Assembly (NCBI RefSeq): GCF_012027595.1
Contig: NZ_SNUR01000001.1
Location: 744,001-808,000 of the forward strand
Length of the DNA: 64,000 bases
From: Thermococcus sp. Bubb.Bath
GTDB lineage: Archaea; Methanobacteriota_B; Thermococci; Thermococcales; Thermococcaceae
Direction of reading: 5' to 3'
Shown here: piece by piece, positions 17,048 to 25,708 of the stretch
Position numbering within the stretch: position 1 is the stretch's first letter
Layout: every line of letters starts with the position of its first letter
The notes under the pieces: generated by a model
The model's input: the letters and a program-made list of their open reading frames with translations, nothing else
Told to the model about the DNA's origin: nothing
Databases searched by the model: none
Position numbers and translations under genes: made by a program

Positions 17048-18184
17048 TTATTCTCCATAGAACGCCTTCAAATAAAGCTCCCTTATCTCCTCGGGCTTCG
17101 GTTCCACGGGGTTGAACGCCACCAGTCCGTCGCGGTAGGCCTTCTCCGCCATCTCCTCAAGCTTTGCCGTAAAAGTCTCCTCATCAACCAGCTCGCTCAG
17201 CGTTGGAACTCCAAGGCGCTCATTGAGCTCCTTAACAGCTTTTATCAGATCTTCTGAATCTTTCAGTCCAAGTTCATATGCTATATCATCATAGCGCCTC
17301 CTCGCATACTCGCTCCTCTCTGCGTTGAACTCCATCACGTAGGGAATCAATATTGCGTTGAGGAGTCCGTGGGGCCCTATCCAGGCCGCCTTGTGGCTCA
17401 TGGCGTGTGCCAGGCCAAGCCTCGCGTTGAGGAAGGCTATGCCTGCCATCGTAGCCGCGTAGTGCATCCTTGCCCTCGCTTCAGGGTCGCCCTCAACTGA
17501 CCTCGGTAGCCACTCGAAGACGGTCTTTATCGCCCGAATCGCCATCGCGTCGCTGAAGGGCCCCGCAACTTTCGTCGTGTAAGCTTCTATCCCGTGGACG
17601 AGGACGTCGAGACCGGAGTTCCTGGCGACTTCCCTCGGCATTGTTCTCGGGAGCCTCGGGTCGAGGATAGCAACGTCGGGTGCTATCTCCGGCGTTACTA
17701 TGTTGTACTTTATCCCATTCTTTTTCAGGACGCTCGCCGCTGAGACCTCACTCCCCGCTCCGCTCGTTGATGGTATTGCAATGAGCGGTGTCCGGAGCTT
17801 CGGGATTGGCTTAGGCTTTGAGAAGCGATCGATGAAGGCTATCTCCTCAAAGAGGAGCTCGGGAGCGTCGTAGAATACTTTCAAGGCCTTTGTCGTGTCT
17901 ATGATGCTCCCGCCGCCGAGCGCTATGAACAAATCCGGCGAAAACTCCCTCACCTTCGGTAGGAACTCCTCTATCACCTCAACACTCGGTTCCGATGGGA
18001 GGCCGGCTATACTCATGACCTCCGCACCGGCTTCCTTCACGTAGTCCCTGGCCTCATTCAGGAAGCCGTGCCTCTTCATCGAGCCTGAGGAGAGGATGAG
18101 GACGCGCTCGTAGCCATTGACCTCGTTCTTAAGGTTCTCCAGCGAACCCTCCCCCTCTATTATCCTGGTCTTGAGCCAGAACAT
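17048..18184 (-). CDS. Iron-containing alcohol dehydrogenase
   Basis: 378 aa, group III NAD(P)-dependent alcohol dehydrogenase. The N-terminal domain carries GGGSIIDTTKA near residue 92 for cofactor binding, PSTSGAGSE near residue 137, and metal ligands in SGLDVLVHGIEAY and GLAHAMSHKAA (near residues 193 and 259-263). Likely reduces aldehydes formed during fermentation or disposes of excess reductant. The start has GGTGGTGT upstream. It is 15 nt downstream of the second MFS gene and probably in its operon. Confidence 0.92.
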   Translation of the reverse strand: MFWLKTRIIEGEGSLENLKNEVNGYERVLILSSGSMKRHGFLNEARDYVKEAGAEVMSIAGLPSEPSVEVIEEFLPKVREFSPDLFIALGGGSIIDTTKALKVFYDAPELLFEEIAFIDRFSKPKPIPKLRTPLIAIPSTSGAGSEVSAASVLKKNGIKYNIVTPEIAPDVAILDPRLPRTMPREVARNSGLDVLVHGIEAYTTKVAGPFSDAMAIRAIKTVFEWLPRSVEGDPEARARMHYAATMAGIAFLNARLGLAHAMSHKAAWIGPHGLLNAILIPYVMEFNAERSEYARRRYDDIAYELGLKDSEDLIKAVKELNERLGVPTLSELVDEETFTAKLEEMAEKAYRDGLVAFNPVEPKPEEIRELYLKAFYGE

Positions 18185-18199
18185 GGGACACCACCGAAG

Positions 18200-19489
18200 T
18201 TAATTGGTACTAGAGCTTTTAACCCTCTCGCCCAAGAGGGGGAGTATTGAGACGCCTATCAAAAGAGTAGCCAGAATGAAGTCCACCGTAAAGCCAAATT
18301 CTTCCGTTAGAACGCCGCTCAGGAAGTTACCGGCTATCGCACCAAGGGAGCTCACCATATTATACGTCCCTATCAGCGCTCCCCTCTCTTTGGGCGGTGC
18401 AAAGCGGGAGATAATAGAAGTGGTCGAGATTCCGATGTAGGCCCAGGTGTAGCCTGCCAGGAAATAGGAGAGGAAGGCAAGAACGACGAAAGGAGTTCCC
18501 CCTAACCGTGCGGTAAACGCTAGAAGACCAAACGCGAGGGCTCTAAGGGATAATCCAGAGATAAGGGCGTTGTAACCGCCGCTTTTCCGTAACTTTAAAC
18601 CCACCCTAGTGTACATAAACGCCGAAACCGCCGAGTTTCCTATACTCATAATATAGAGGGGGGTTGCTCCAAAGCCATGTGCCTTGAGGAGAACGGGAAA
18701 CTGGGTGAAGTAGAGCATTGCCCCAATCCAAAATAGGAGGGATGAGAGGTACAGCCTGCCAAAACCCTTCGTTGAGAACCTGGGCAGATGGGTTATCATG
18801 TTCGGGATGTATCTGAACTTCTCAACCACGTAGCCTGCGTAGACACCAAGGATCCTTCTGTCAACGTGAAGGGGAACCTCCCTTATCGTCCGTTCTCCCC
18901 ATGGGGACGAGAGCAGCCCAATGAGGCCGAGGGCAACGAAGGTCATCCTTATACCGAGCAGTGGCGTTAGCAGGAGCCCAACCACTAGACCCAGCACCCA
19001 CGCCCAGCCGCTTATCTCGTTGAACCTGCCTATGGCGTAGTCCCAGTCTTCAAGGCGAAAGGCCTTGGTTATTATGAGGACGGGAATGGGTATCGTTGCC
19101 GCAATGGAGAAGGTGTAGACCGCGTTTATCGCCATTACTTGGTGAACACTGTGTGCAAGGGCAAAAACCATCGTGGTTATTGCAGTTCCCAGAAAGCCCG
19201 CCATAAGGAAGGCCTTCCTCCTGTTGAGCCTGTCGCTGAGTTTCCCCCAGAAAAGCCCTCCAAGCATCGAGAAAGTACTTCCTATAGCGTTGACGATGCC
19301 GACATCGGCTGGGCCGCCGCCGACGTTCATCGTGAGGAGGGGAATGAGCGGAGCGGCGCCTCCTGTGGCGACCTTGAACGGGATAAAGGAATAGAACCAC
19401 CTGCTTGGATCCGGCCGGTGCCGCATCTGACGGCGCTTTTCAAGACTTTTGAGGGTGGTCTTCTGCCTTTTGACCGGCCGGGCCTTCAT
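18200..19489 (-). CDS. MFS transporter (12 TM)
   Basis: 429 aa with about 12 hydrophobic segments. The loop after the second segment carries the MFS signature (GKLSDRLNRRK), with a second copy-like KERGALIGTYN in the C-terminal half. The N-terminal 30 residues are strongly basic. Substrate unknown. GAGGTGCTCC precedes the ATG. It lies between the small acidic protein gene and the alcohol dehydrogenase gene, 34 and 15 nt apart, so all three are probably one transcript. Confidence 0.85.
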   Translation of the reverse strand: MKARPVKRQKTTLKSLEKRRQMRHRPDPSRWFYSFIPFKVATGGAAPLIPLLTMNVGGGPADVGIVNAIGSTFSMLGGLFWGKLSDRLNRRKAFLMAGFLGTAITTMVFALAHSVHQVMAINAVYTFSIAATIPIPVLIITKAFRLEDWDYAIGRFNEISGWAWVLGLVVGLLLTPLLGIRMTFVALGLIGLLSSPWGERTIREVPLHVDRRILGVYAGYVVEKFRYIPNMITHLPRFSTKGFGRLYLSSLLFWIGAMLYFTQFPVLLKAHGFGATPLYIMSIGNSAVSAFMYTRVGLKLRKSGGYNALISGLSLRALAFGLLAFTARLGGTPFVVLAFLSYFLAGYTWAYIGISTTSIISRFAPPKERGALIGTYNMVSSLGAIAGNFLSGVLTEEFGFTVDFILATLLIGVSILPLLGERVKSSSTN

Positions 19490-19523
19490 AGGAGCACCTC
19501 AAAAAGAAGAGGAGGAAGAGGGT

Positions 19524-19718
19524 TTAATAATCTTCGTCTTCCTCGTCCCAGTCTTCGTCCTCATCCCAATCCTCATCTTCATCGACGTCTTCCCACTCTT
19601 CCTCCTCTTCGTCCCAGTCCTCGTAGGCTTCCTCTACTGTGTCGAGGGGCTCAAACTCCTCTTCCCCTTCTTCCTCAACCTTCTTGGGCTGGACCTTCTT
19701 CTTGGGCGGGTAGTACAT
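19524..19718 (-). CDS. Small, extremely acidic protein (64 aa)
   Basis: 64 aa. After a short MYYPPKKK start and a basic stretch, the rest is almost entirely Asp, Glu and Trp, with repeats of DEDWDE. No known domain. ATG 19718 follows an excellent GGGGGGAGGTGG site, so translation is likely strong; a GTG 9 nt upstream overlaps that site. First gene of the operon with the MFS transporter and alcohol dehydrogenase. It could be a polycation- or metal-binding protein; this is inference from composition only. Confidence 0.75.
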   Translation of the reverse strand: MYYPPKKKVQPKKVEEEGEEEFEPLDTVEEAYEDWDEEEEEWEDVDEDEDWDEDEDWDEEDEDY

Positions 19719-19810
19719 ATCGACCACCTCCCCCCTTTTGAGGGGCGTTCATTGAGCGTATACTGAGCTTAAAAACTTTTCTGTCCAGATTAGCACTAGC
19801 ACAGCCGGTT

Positions 19811-19844
19811 CCTAACAATTTTAGGGGCTGAAACAAATGTTAGG
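19811..19844 (+). promoter_or_regulatory. CCTAA/TTAGG half-site cluster upstream of the PLP operon
   Basis: CCTAACA at 19811-19817, TTAGG at 19821-19825 and TGTTAGG at 19838-19844 form nested inverted repeats about 35-65 nt upstream of the TATA element at 19875. The position suits an activator site for the operon at 20000 or a shared site for the divergent acidic-protein operon. Confidence 0.35.
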
Positions 19845-19874
19845 TAGGAATAACGGCCTCACCTGGGAGAAAGA

Positions 19875-19882
19875 TTTATATA
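19875..19882 (+). promoter_or_regulatory. TATA element of the PLP/DUF1611 operon
   Basis: Strong TTTATATA preceded by a purine-rich BRE (GAAAGA). Transcription is expected to start about 26 nt downstream, near 19902-19905. Confidence 0.65.
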
Positions 19883-19901
19883 CTCGTGCAGTACTCCACA
19901 T

Positions 19902-19999
19902 TGCTCCCCTGCTGAAAAACAAAGAGCTCGACAGGGGAGCAGAAATGAAAACCCAATAAAGTCCTGATATTGCGAAAATAGGACCTCTGGTGGTCGGAA
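19902..19999 (+). ncRNA. Structured 5' leader with 10-bp hairpin and 4-codon uORF
   Basis: The inferred transcript start coincides with the first arm of a perfect hairpin: TGCTCCCCTG (19902-19911), a 20-nt loop and CAGGGGAGCA (19932-19941). The second arm contains GGGGAG, a ribosome-binding-like sequence just before a mini-ORF ATG-AAA-ACC-CAA-TAA (19945-19959). The operon's own site (GGTGGT) and ATG follow at about 19990-20002. This looks like a cis-regulatory RNA, but it could also simply stabilise the 5' end. Confidence 0.45.
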
Positions 20000-20992
20000 A
20001 TGGAGGTTCCAAACGACTCCGACGATGATGACGGCCCGCTCATAAGGGCCAGAAACCTTGAAAGAGCTCTGGGCATAAAAAGAATCTATCTCGATTTTGA
20101 AGGAAGGAACCCGACGGGAACCCATAAGGACAGAATCGCCGAAGCACATGCCAAGAGGGCCGCGGAAGAGGGTTATTCTGCCATCACCGTGGGCACCTGC
20201 GGGAACTACGGTGTGGCGGTGGCGTATTACGCAAAGGTCTACGGCCTAAAAGCGTACATCTTCGTCCCGGCAGGTTATACCCTCGAAAGGGCCGGCGAGA
20301 TGCTGGCTTACGGTGCAGAGGTCATTCCAATAGGCGGCCCCTATGAAAAGGTCGTTCTAGAGAGCAGAAAGTTCGCGGTGGAGAACGGCATCTACGATGC
20401 AAACCCCGGAAGCAACCCTGAGATAGACTATGAAGGTTACTCCACGATAGCGGGCGACATCCTGCGGGATGTAAGGCCAGATGCCGTCTTCGTGCCCGTT
20501 GGAAACGGGACGACCCTAGCGGGGATATGGCACGGCTTCAGGAAGCGGGGCGAGAACCCGAAGATGGTTGGTGTAACGACGGGCCTCGGCAACCAGATAC
20601 TCTGGCAGTTCTACGGGGTTGAAACGAACGAGTTCGTTGAAACACCGGTGAACGAGCCGCTCGTCTCGATGATATCCTTTGATGCAATTGAGGCACTGAG
20701 GGCAGTCAACGAGTCCAACGGCTACGTCTTCGGCTTTGCGGATGACGACACGGTCAATTACTCAGCCCTACTTGAGAAAACTGAGGGAATCTCGGCCCTG
20801 CCGGCGTCAGCCTTAACTCTTGCCGGCCTGGTGAAGTTCGCCCGGAAGTTTGGGATGTGGAGGGGAAACTTCGTGTTGGTGATAACTGGAGGTGTCCACG
20901 GTGGAGAAGGCCTTGGTGCTTACGGAGGGGCGCTATCTTACGTCAGATGGGAAAACCGCGCACGGGCTTGTGCGCTACTCGAAAAGGTTTGA
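20000..20992 (+). CDS. Threonine synthase-like PLP-dependent enzyme
   Basis: 330 aa fold-type II PLP enzyme. The Schiff-base lysine lies in NPTGTHKDRIAEA near residue 43, and the phosphate loop is VPVGNGTT near residue 162. It resembles threonine synthase but has THKDR where true ThrC has SFKDR, and it is shorter at the N-terminus, so it may instead be a beta-replacement or beta-elimination enzyme (as cysteate synthase is). The C-terminus overlaps the next gene by 92 nt, an unusually long overlap. Founder of a four-gene overlapping operon (20000-23929). GGTGGTC precedes the ATG. Confidence 0.85.
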   Translation: MEVPNDSDDDDGPLIRARNLERALGIKRIYLDFEGRNPTGTHKDRIAEAHAKRAAEEGYSAITVGTCGNYGVAVAYYAKVYGLKAYIFVPAGYTLERAGEMLAYGAEVIPIGGPYEKVVLESRKFAVENGIYDANPGSNPEIDYEGYSTIAGDILRDVRPDAVFVPVGNGTTLAGIWHGFRKRGENPKMVGVTTGLGNQILWQFYGVETNEFVETPVNEPLVSMISFDAIEALRAVNESNGYVFGFADDDTVNYSALLEKTEGISALPASALTLAGLVKFARKFGMWRGNFVLVITGGVHGGEGLGAYGGALSYVRWENRARACALLEKV

Positions 20993-21992
20993 GATAGCTG
21001 GACTCATAGACTCGACCCTCGCCGGCAAGGACGCAGGTGAGGTGCTCGACGGCAAAAGACGGAACATCCCGATATACGGCACGCTGGAGGAAGCCCTTAG
21101 GGAACACCCGGACGCGAAGTGGCTCATCATTGGCGTAGCAACACCCGGAGGCTTCCTTCCCGAGAGCTACCGCAAGATAGTCATCAGGGCAATAAAGAAC
21201 GGTCTTGGAATAGTGAACGGCCTCCACCACTTCCTTAGCGATGACTTCTACCTGAAGAGGCTTGCCAAGAGACACGGCGTCGAGATAATCGACGTCAGGA
21301 AGATATTCTACAACATGAGGATACCCTTCACCGGCAAGATAGAGGAAGTGAAGGCCGTAAAGGTCGCCGTCCTCGGGACTGACGCTGCTATAGGCAAGAG
21401 GACAACTGCAATACTCCTCCACGAGGCCTTCAAGAACCTCGGCCTCAAGAGCGAGTTCATAGCGATGGGCCAGACCGGATGGATGCAGGGCTTCAAGTAC
21501 TGCATAGTGATGGACTCGATAATAAACGACTTCGTCCCTGGGGCGATTGAGGACGTCTTCTACCGTGCCTGGGTCGAGGAAAGACCGGACGTCATAGTAA
21601 CCCACGGTGAGGGCTCGCTCCTTCACCCGGCGTTTCCAGGTGGTTTTGAGCTCATCGGTGCCGGTAGACCCGACTTCATCGTCCTTCAGCATGCGCCGGG
21701 GAGAGGGGTCTTCGATGACTTCCCGCAGTATGCGATACCCCCTCTTGAGAACTACATCCAGCTCATAGAGCTCCTCTCTGGAAAGAGGCCGGTGGCGATA
21801 ACAGTAAACACGGAGAACCTCACGAAGAAGGAGGCCCTCGAATGGGCCGAGAGGATAGAGAGCAAGACCGGAATCCTGACGCGCGTCCCGTTCTACCAGG
21901 GCGTCGAGGATATAGCCAGGCTGATAGCGAGCAAAGCGAAGGAGCTTGGGGAGGTGAGGGCCAGTGAGCCCGCTGGAGCTGAAGTGCTTTGA
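20901..21992 (+). CDS. DUF1611 family protein (Rossmann plus P-loop, DgcN-like)
   Basis: 363 aa. Residues 1-110 form an NAD-fold-like domain (KTAHGLVRYSKRFE, GLIDSTLAGKDAG); residues about 145-330 form the P-loop-like DUF1611 domain with GTDAAIGKRTTA and GEGSLLHP. A bacterial member of the family, DgcN, has been reported to N-acetylate D-glutamate; whether this holds here is unknown. GTG 20901 with GGAGGTG upstream is preferred over GTG 20892. Sits between a PLP enzyme and a PP-loop protein, overlapping both. Confidence 0.85.
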   Translation: MEKALVLTEGRYLTSDGKTAHGLVRYSKRFEIAGLIDSTLAGKDAGEVLDGKRRNIPIYGTLEEALREHPDAKWLIIGVATPGGFLPESYRKIVIRAIKNGLGIVNGLHHFLSDDFYLKRLAKRHGVEIIDVRKIFYNMRIPFTGKIEEVKAVKVAVLGTDAAIGKRTTAILLHEAFKNLGLKSEFIAMGQTGWMQGFKYCIVMDSIINDFVPGAIEDVFYRAWVEERPDVIVTHGEGSLLHPAFPGGFELIGAGRPDFIVLQHAPGRGVFDDFPQYAIPPLENYIQLIELLSGKRPVAITVNTENLTKKEALEWAERIESKTGILTRVPFYQGVEDIARLIASKAKELGEVRASEPAGAEVL

Positions 21993-23439
21993 CTACATCC
22001 TCATCGAGCGCCCGGAGGTCTCGACAAGGCGCGTTTCAGCACGCTACATCCCCGGCATCGACGACGAGGAGCTAACCTACACCCTCATCCACCGCTATGG
22101 AGAGAGAATACCCAAGGTGGAAGCCTTCGCCAAGCTGGTTAGTATAATCCCGGCGATTAACTACGGCCTCTTCACGAAGGAGATACGCTTTGACTTCTCC
22201 CTCGACCCGAGGGACTTGGAGTTCTTCCGTGACATGATGGAGGTCACCGCCAGAGACATCTTCGTCAACAGAATAGCCAATCCAACGGAGTTCATAAGGC
22301 CGGAGTTTGTGCCTAGGGAAGTCCACCCCGGGATGGCCGAGCCAATGGCGGAGCTGGTTCCAGAAGGCGTTGAGGAGGAACCCATCGATTTCGAGCCAGA
22401 CTACGGCAAATGCGCCGTGATGCTCTCCGGCGGAAAGGAGAGTCTCCTGACCTACGGCCTGATGAAGGAGCTCGGTTGTGAGGTCTATCCCTTCTTCTAC
22501 AACGAGTCAGGGGCCCACTGGCACGTCGCCATCCCCGCCTACCGCTGGTTCAAGGAGAACGAGCCGAAGACGAAAAGGGTCTGGAGCAACGCCGACAGGC
22601 TCTACACCTTCATAGAGAAGAACATGAAGATCCTCCAGAACGTTGGGAAGCCAAAGGCGGAGGTCTACCCTATAAGGCTTTTCTTCTTCGCGGGCTACTC
22701 CTTCGCCTTCCTCCCGCTCATCCATAAGTACGGAATCGGGAACGTCCTCTTCGGCAACGAGTACGACGACCCGCGCGGGCTGACCTACGAATACATGGGC
22801 ATAGGACACTACTACGCGACCTACGACCAGAGCCAGGACTTCGAGAGGTACATGACTTCCTGGTTCGCGGAGAGGGGGCTCGGGATAAGACAGTGGTCGG
22901 CTGTTAGGCCGATAACCGGCCTCATCGTGGAGCGCGTTCTCTATAACCGCTATCCCGAGCTCTTTAAACTCCAGAGAAGCTGTCACTCGGTTCACAAGGA
23001 GGGGGAGGACTACGTCCCCTGCGGGAAGTGCTTCAAGTGCAATGGTATCCTGACGTTCCTTCTCGCGAACGGCATAGACCCGACACTCATCCGGTACAAG
23101 CCAGAGCACGTTGAAGACCTCGCCAGGCGCATAAATGAAGGAAAAATCCGGCTGGACAGGGACGAGCTTGAGCACTCCATCTATCTTATAAAGCGGAGAA
23201 ACCCCGACTTTCCGCTCGAAGGAAAGCCGCACTGGCACGTGGAGATGCTTCACTTCGACGACAGAAACTCTCACTTCGACAACATCCCGCCGGAGTTCAG
23301 GGAAGGGCTTTACAGGATCTATGAGAAGTACACGAAGGGCTGTGTCTACCTGAAGGGTGAGAGATGGGTGAGAATAACTCGGGAGGATGCCCTGAATGGA
23401 GTCCCGGAAGAATCCGAGGAAGGGAAAACGGCCAAGTGA
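21964..23439 (+). CDS. PP-loop (QueC/ExsB-like) ATP-using protein
   Basis: 491 aa. The pyrophosphatase loop is seen at residues 150-160 (CAVMLSGGKES), the mark of adenylate-forming N-type ATPases such as QueC, asparagine synthetase and ThiI. A C-x12-C-x2-C-x2-C cluster (GEDYVPCGKCFKCN) near residues 343-362 resembles the QueC zinc site. The N-terminal 140 residues and C-terminal 120 residues are specific to this family. It probably activates a carboxylate or amide as an adenylate. GTG start behind GGAGGTGAGG; 29-nt overlap with the DUF1611 gene. Confidence 0.85.
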   Translation: MSPLELKCFDYILIERPEVSTRRVSARYIPGIDDEELTYTLIHRYGERIPKVEAFAKLVSIIPAINYGLFTKEIRFDFSLDPRDLEFFRDMMEVTARDIFVNRIANPTEFIRPEFVPREVHPGMAEPMAELVPEGVEEEPIDFEPDYGKCAVMLSGGKESLLTYGLMKELGCEVYPFFYNESGAHWHVAIPAYRWFKENEPKTKRVWSNADRLYTFIEKNMKILQNVGKPKAEVYPIRLFFFAGYSFAFLPLIHKYGIGNVLFGNEYDDPRGLTYEYMGIGHYYATYDQSQDFERYMTSWFAERGLGIRQWSAVRPITGLIVERVLYNRYPELFKLQRSCHSVHKEGEDYVPCGKCFKCNGILTFLLANGIDPTLIRYKPEHVEDLARRINEGKIRLDRDELEHSIYLIKRRNPDFPLEGKPHWHVEMLHFDDRNSHFDNIPPEFREGLYRIYEKYTKGCVYLKGERWVRITREDALNGVPEESEEGKTAK

Positions 23440-23929
23440 GAATCCCCTTCCACCCATAATTGAGACCGCTGTGGAATATCATATAACTGACGGAGAGGAC
23501 TTCATGGACGAAATCTTTCGAAAAGACCTTGAGATAAGCTGGGGTTTTGTCAGGGCTAGGATCTCACGGGAGGAATATGTGGAAGCTTACTGGACGGTGG
23601 TAAACGAGCTCCTCTCCCACGGCGAGCACAAGTTCTTTGTGGCCTTAGACCCTTACAACCGCTACCTCGGACACGTATGGGTCTGCATCACGGAAGATAC
23701 GGTCGATTTCATCCCCGTTGCATACATCTACGACATCGAGACTGTTGAGGAGGCCAGGGGGTGGGGGATAGGCTCAGAACTCCTCAAGAAGGCCGAGGAG
23801 TGGGCGAAGGAGAGGGGAGCGCTGAAGGTCTTACTCCGTGTGGATATCGATAACCCCGCGGTGGGGTGGTACAAGAGGAGGGGTTACACTGAAAGGGCCG
23901 TTATTATGGAGAAACCCCTACCCGGTTGA
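23396..23929 (+). CDS. GNAT family N-acetyltransferase
   Basis: 177 aa. The acetyl-CoA-binding motif A is visible (EEARGWGIGSELLKKAEEW, near residues 117-135), followed by DIDNPAVGWYKRRGY, the usual GNAT C-terminal block. The N-terminal 45 residues have no known fold. ATG 23396 follows GGGAGG and overlaps the PP-loop gene by 44 nt, so this is the last gene of the operon. It probably acylates the product of the pathway or a self-toxic intermediate; this is inference from context. Confidence 0.85.
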   Translation: MESRKNPRKGKRPSENPLPPIIETAVEYHITDGEDFMDEIFRKDLEISWGFVRARISREEYVEAYWTVVNELLSHGEHKFFVALDPYNRYLGHVWVCITEDTVDFIPVAYIYDIETVEEARGWGIGSELLKKAEEWAKERGALKVLLRVDIDNPAVGWYKRRGYTERAVIMEKPLPG

Positions 23930-24039
23930 GGTTTCTATTTCTGAGGTCTTCTATATCCTACGCCGATTATCTGTTATTCATCCCGGCGGAGTGGAGATTA
24001 TCTCTATAGAAAAAATTAAGTGAAAGGCGCAAAGGCCAC

Positions 24040-25110
24040 TCACTCCTTCTTGAACAGCCTCTTCAGATTCCTCTCAAAAGGAGGCCACACGACGCCTTTA
24101 TCAGTGATTATCCCAGTTAGATACTTGTGCGGTGTAACATCGAACGCTGGATTGTAGACGTCTACATCCGGAGCAATCTTACAGCCGCCGCAAGTGAGGA
24201 CTTCCTCCGGCTTGCGCTCCTCTATGGGTATCTCCCTCCCGCTCTTCAGGTTCATGTCTATCGTTGAGAGCGGTGCAACGGTAAAGAACGGTATCCCGTG
24301 CTCCTTAGCTAGAACAGCTAGAGTGTACGTCCCTATCTTGTTGGCGAAATCCCCGTTGGCAACTATCCTATCTGCTCCAACGATGATGGCGTCAACCTTG
24401 CCCTGCTGCATGACGAAGCCCGCCATGTTGTCTGTTATAAGCTTAAGGGAAATGCCGTCGTAGTGGTACTCCCATGCGGAAAGCCTGGCACCCTGGAGGA
24501 CAGGCCTCGTCTCATCAACCCAGAGAAGCTTCAGCGTTCCATCGCGGTGCATAACCCTAAGCACAGCGCCAACCGTGCCAAGCTGAACTGTGGCTAAGCT
24601 ACCCGCGTTACAGTGGGTGAGTACGTTCCCATCTGGGAGAACCTCGGCACCGTAGTGTCCCATCCTCAGGTTGGCCTCGACGTCCTCGTCCGCTATCTTC
24701 TGAGCCTCTGAAACAATGAGCCCCTTTATCTCGTCGAGCGGGTCTTCCATGTGCTCCTCGACGAGGTTCTTCACCCTGTTGAGCGCCCAGAAGAGGTTCA
24801 CTGCTGTGGGTCTTGTGTTCTTGAGCCCCTCGTAGGCCTTTTCAAAGCCCTCCATGAACTCTTCCTTGGTCTTTGCCTTGGAGGTATCGACGAAGAGAGC
24901 CAGGCCGAAGGCAGCGGCAGCTCCTATCGCCGGCGCACCGCGAATCTTCATGGTGATGATGGCCTCAGCGACCTCATCGACGGTTCTGAGCTCTATCTCC
25001 TTGAACTCACTCGGGAGAAGTGTCTGATCTATCATAATGACCTTTCCAGGCTCGTACCTAACGCTCCTCGGGAGCCTCGTGAGTTCCTCCGGCTTGTACC
25101 TGATCTCCAT
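24040..25110 (-). CDS. mtnA: S-methyl-5-thioribose-1-phosphate isomerase (MtnA)
   Basis: 356 aa enzyme converting 5-methylthioribose-1-phosphate to the ribulose form in methionine salvage. It belongs to the aIF2B/MtnA family: [16 protein letters not shown] near residue 54, the catalytic-type [10 protein letters not shown] near residue 158 and [18 protein letters not shown] near residue 238. ATG 25110 has GGGGTGG upstream; the longer frame is antisense to the THEP1 gene. Divergent from THEP1 with back-to-back TATA-like elements between 25111 and 25165. Confidence 0.93.
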   Translation of the reverse strand: MEIRYKPEELTRLPRSVRYEPGKVIMIDQTLLPSEFKEIELRTVDEVAEAIITMKIRGAPAIGAAAAFGLALFVDTSKAKTKEEFMEGFEKAYEGLKNTRPTAVNLFWALNRVKNLVEEHMEDPLDEIKGLIVSEAQKIADEDVEANLRMGHYGAEVLPDGNVLTHCNAGSLATVQLGTVGAVLRVMHRDGTLKLLWVDETRPVLQGARLSAWEYHYDGISLKLITDNMAGFVMQQGKVDAIIVGADRIVANGDFANKIGTYTLAVLAKEHGIPFFTVAPLSTIDMNLKSGREIPIEERKPEEVLTCGGCKIAPDVDVYNPAFDVTPHKYLTGIITDKGVVWPPFERNLKRLFKKE

Positions 25111-25165
25111 TCCAACCACCCCAAAGGGTTTAAGGGAGGAACTTAAAGCTCCTTCGGTGAGTGAA

Positions 25166-25708
25166 ATGGTGACGAGAATATTCGTAACGGGGCCGGCCGG
25201 AGTCGGTAAGACTACGCTCGTCGAGAGAGTCGCGAGGGAAGCTGACCGCTGGGGATATATCGTCGGCGGGATAATAACCCAGGAAGTGCGCAGGGGAGGT
25301 AGACGTGTGGGGTTCAAGATAACTGCCCTCGACACTGGGGAAGAGGGAACCCTCGCCAGCATAAGGGGCACTTCATATCTGCCGGGCGTTCCATTTGGAA
25401 AGTACGTCGTCCACGTCGATGAGATTGAAAGGATCGCCGTTCCGGCGATAAGGAGGGCGCTCGTTGAGGCCGACTTAATAGTTATCGACGAAATCGGCCC
25501 GATGGAATACGAGAGTGACGAGTTTGCCAAAGCCGTCGGGGAAGTTCTGAAGTCAGAGAAGCCCCTCCTCGCGGTCGTCCACAGGAAGTTCGTCGACAGG
25601 TTCAGGCCGCTCGGAGAAGTCCATACGCTGAGCTTTGAGAACAGGAACGCGGAGTTCGGGATAATCCTGGACAAGGCAATGAAAGAGCTGAAGGGTCTCA
25701 GAGGTTGA
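25166..25708 (+). CDS. Nucleoside-triphosphatase THEP1 family
   Basis: 180 aa P-loop NTPase. Walker [13 protein letters not shown] near residue 8, Walker [11 protein letters not shown] near residue 98, and the THEP1-specific VVHRKFVDR near residue 138. Family members hydrolyse nucleoside triphosphates in vitro; the biological role is not known. ATG 25166 has GGTGAG just upstream. The 3' end overlaps the convergent CBS gene by 11 nt. Confidence 0.92.
   Translation: MVTRIFVTGPAGVGKTTLVERVAREADRWGYIVGGIITQEVRRGGRRVGFKITALDTGEEGTLASIRGTSYLPGVPFGKYVVHVDEIERIAVPAIRRALVEADLIVIDEIGPMEYESDEFAKAVGEVLKSEKPLLAVVHRKFVDRFRPLGEVHTLSFENRNAEFGIILDKAMKELKGLRG

Noticed and set aside
22507-23457. 316-aa minus-strand frame inside the PP-loop gene
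   Set aside because: Antisense to a frame with clear SGGKES and Cys motifs; no start signal and no recognisable motif.
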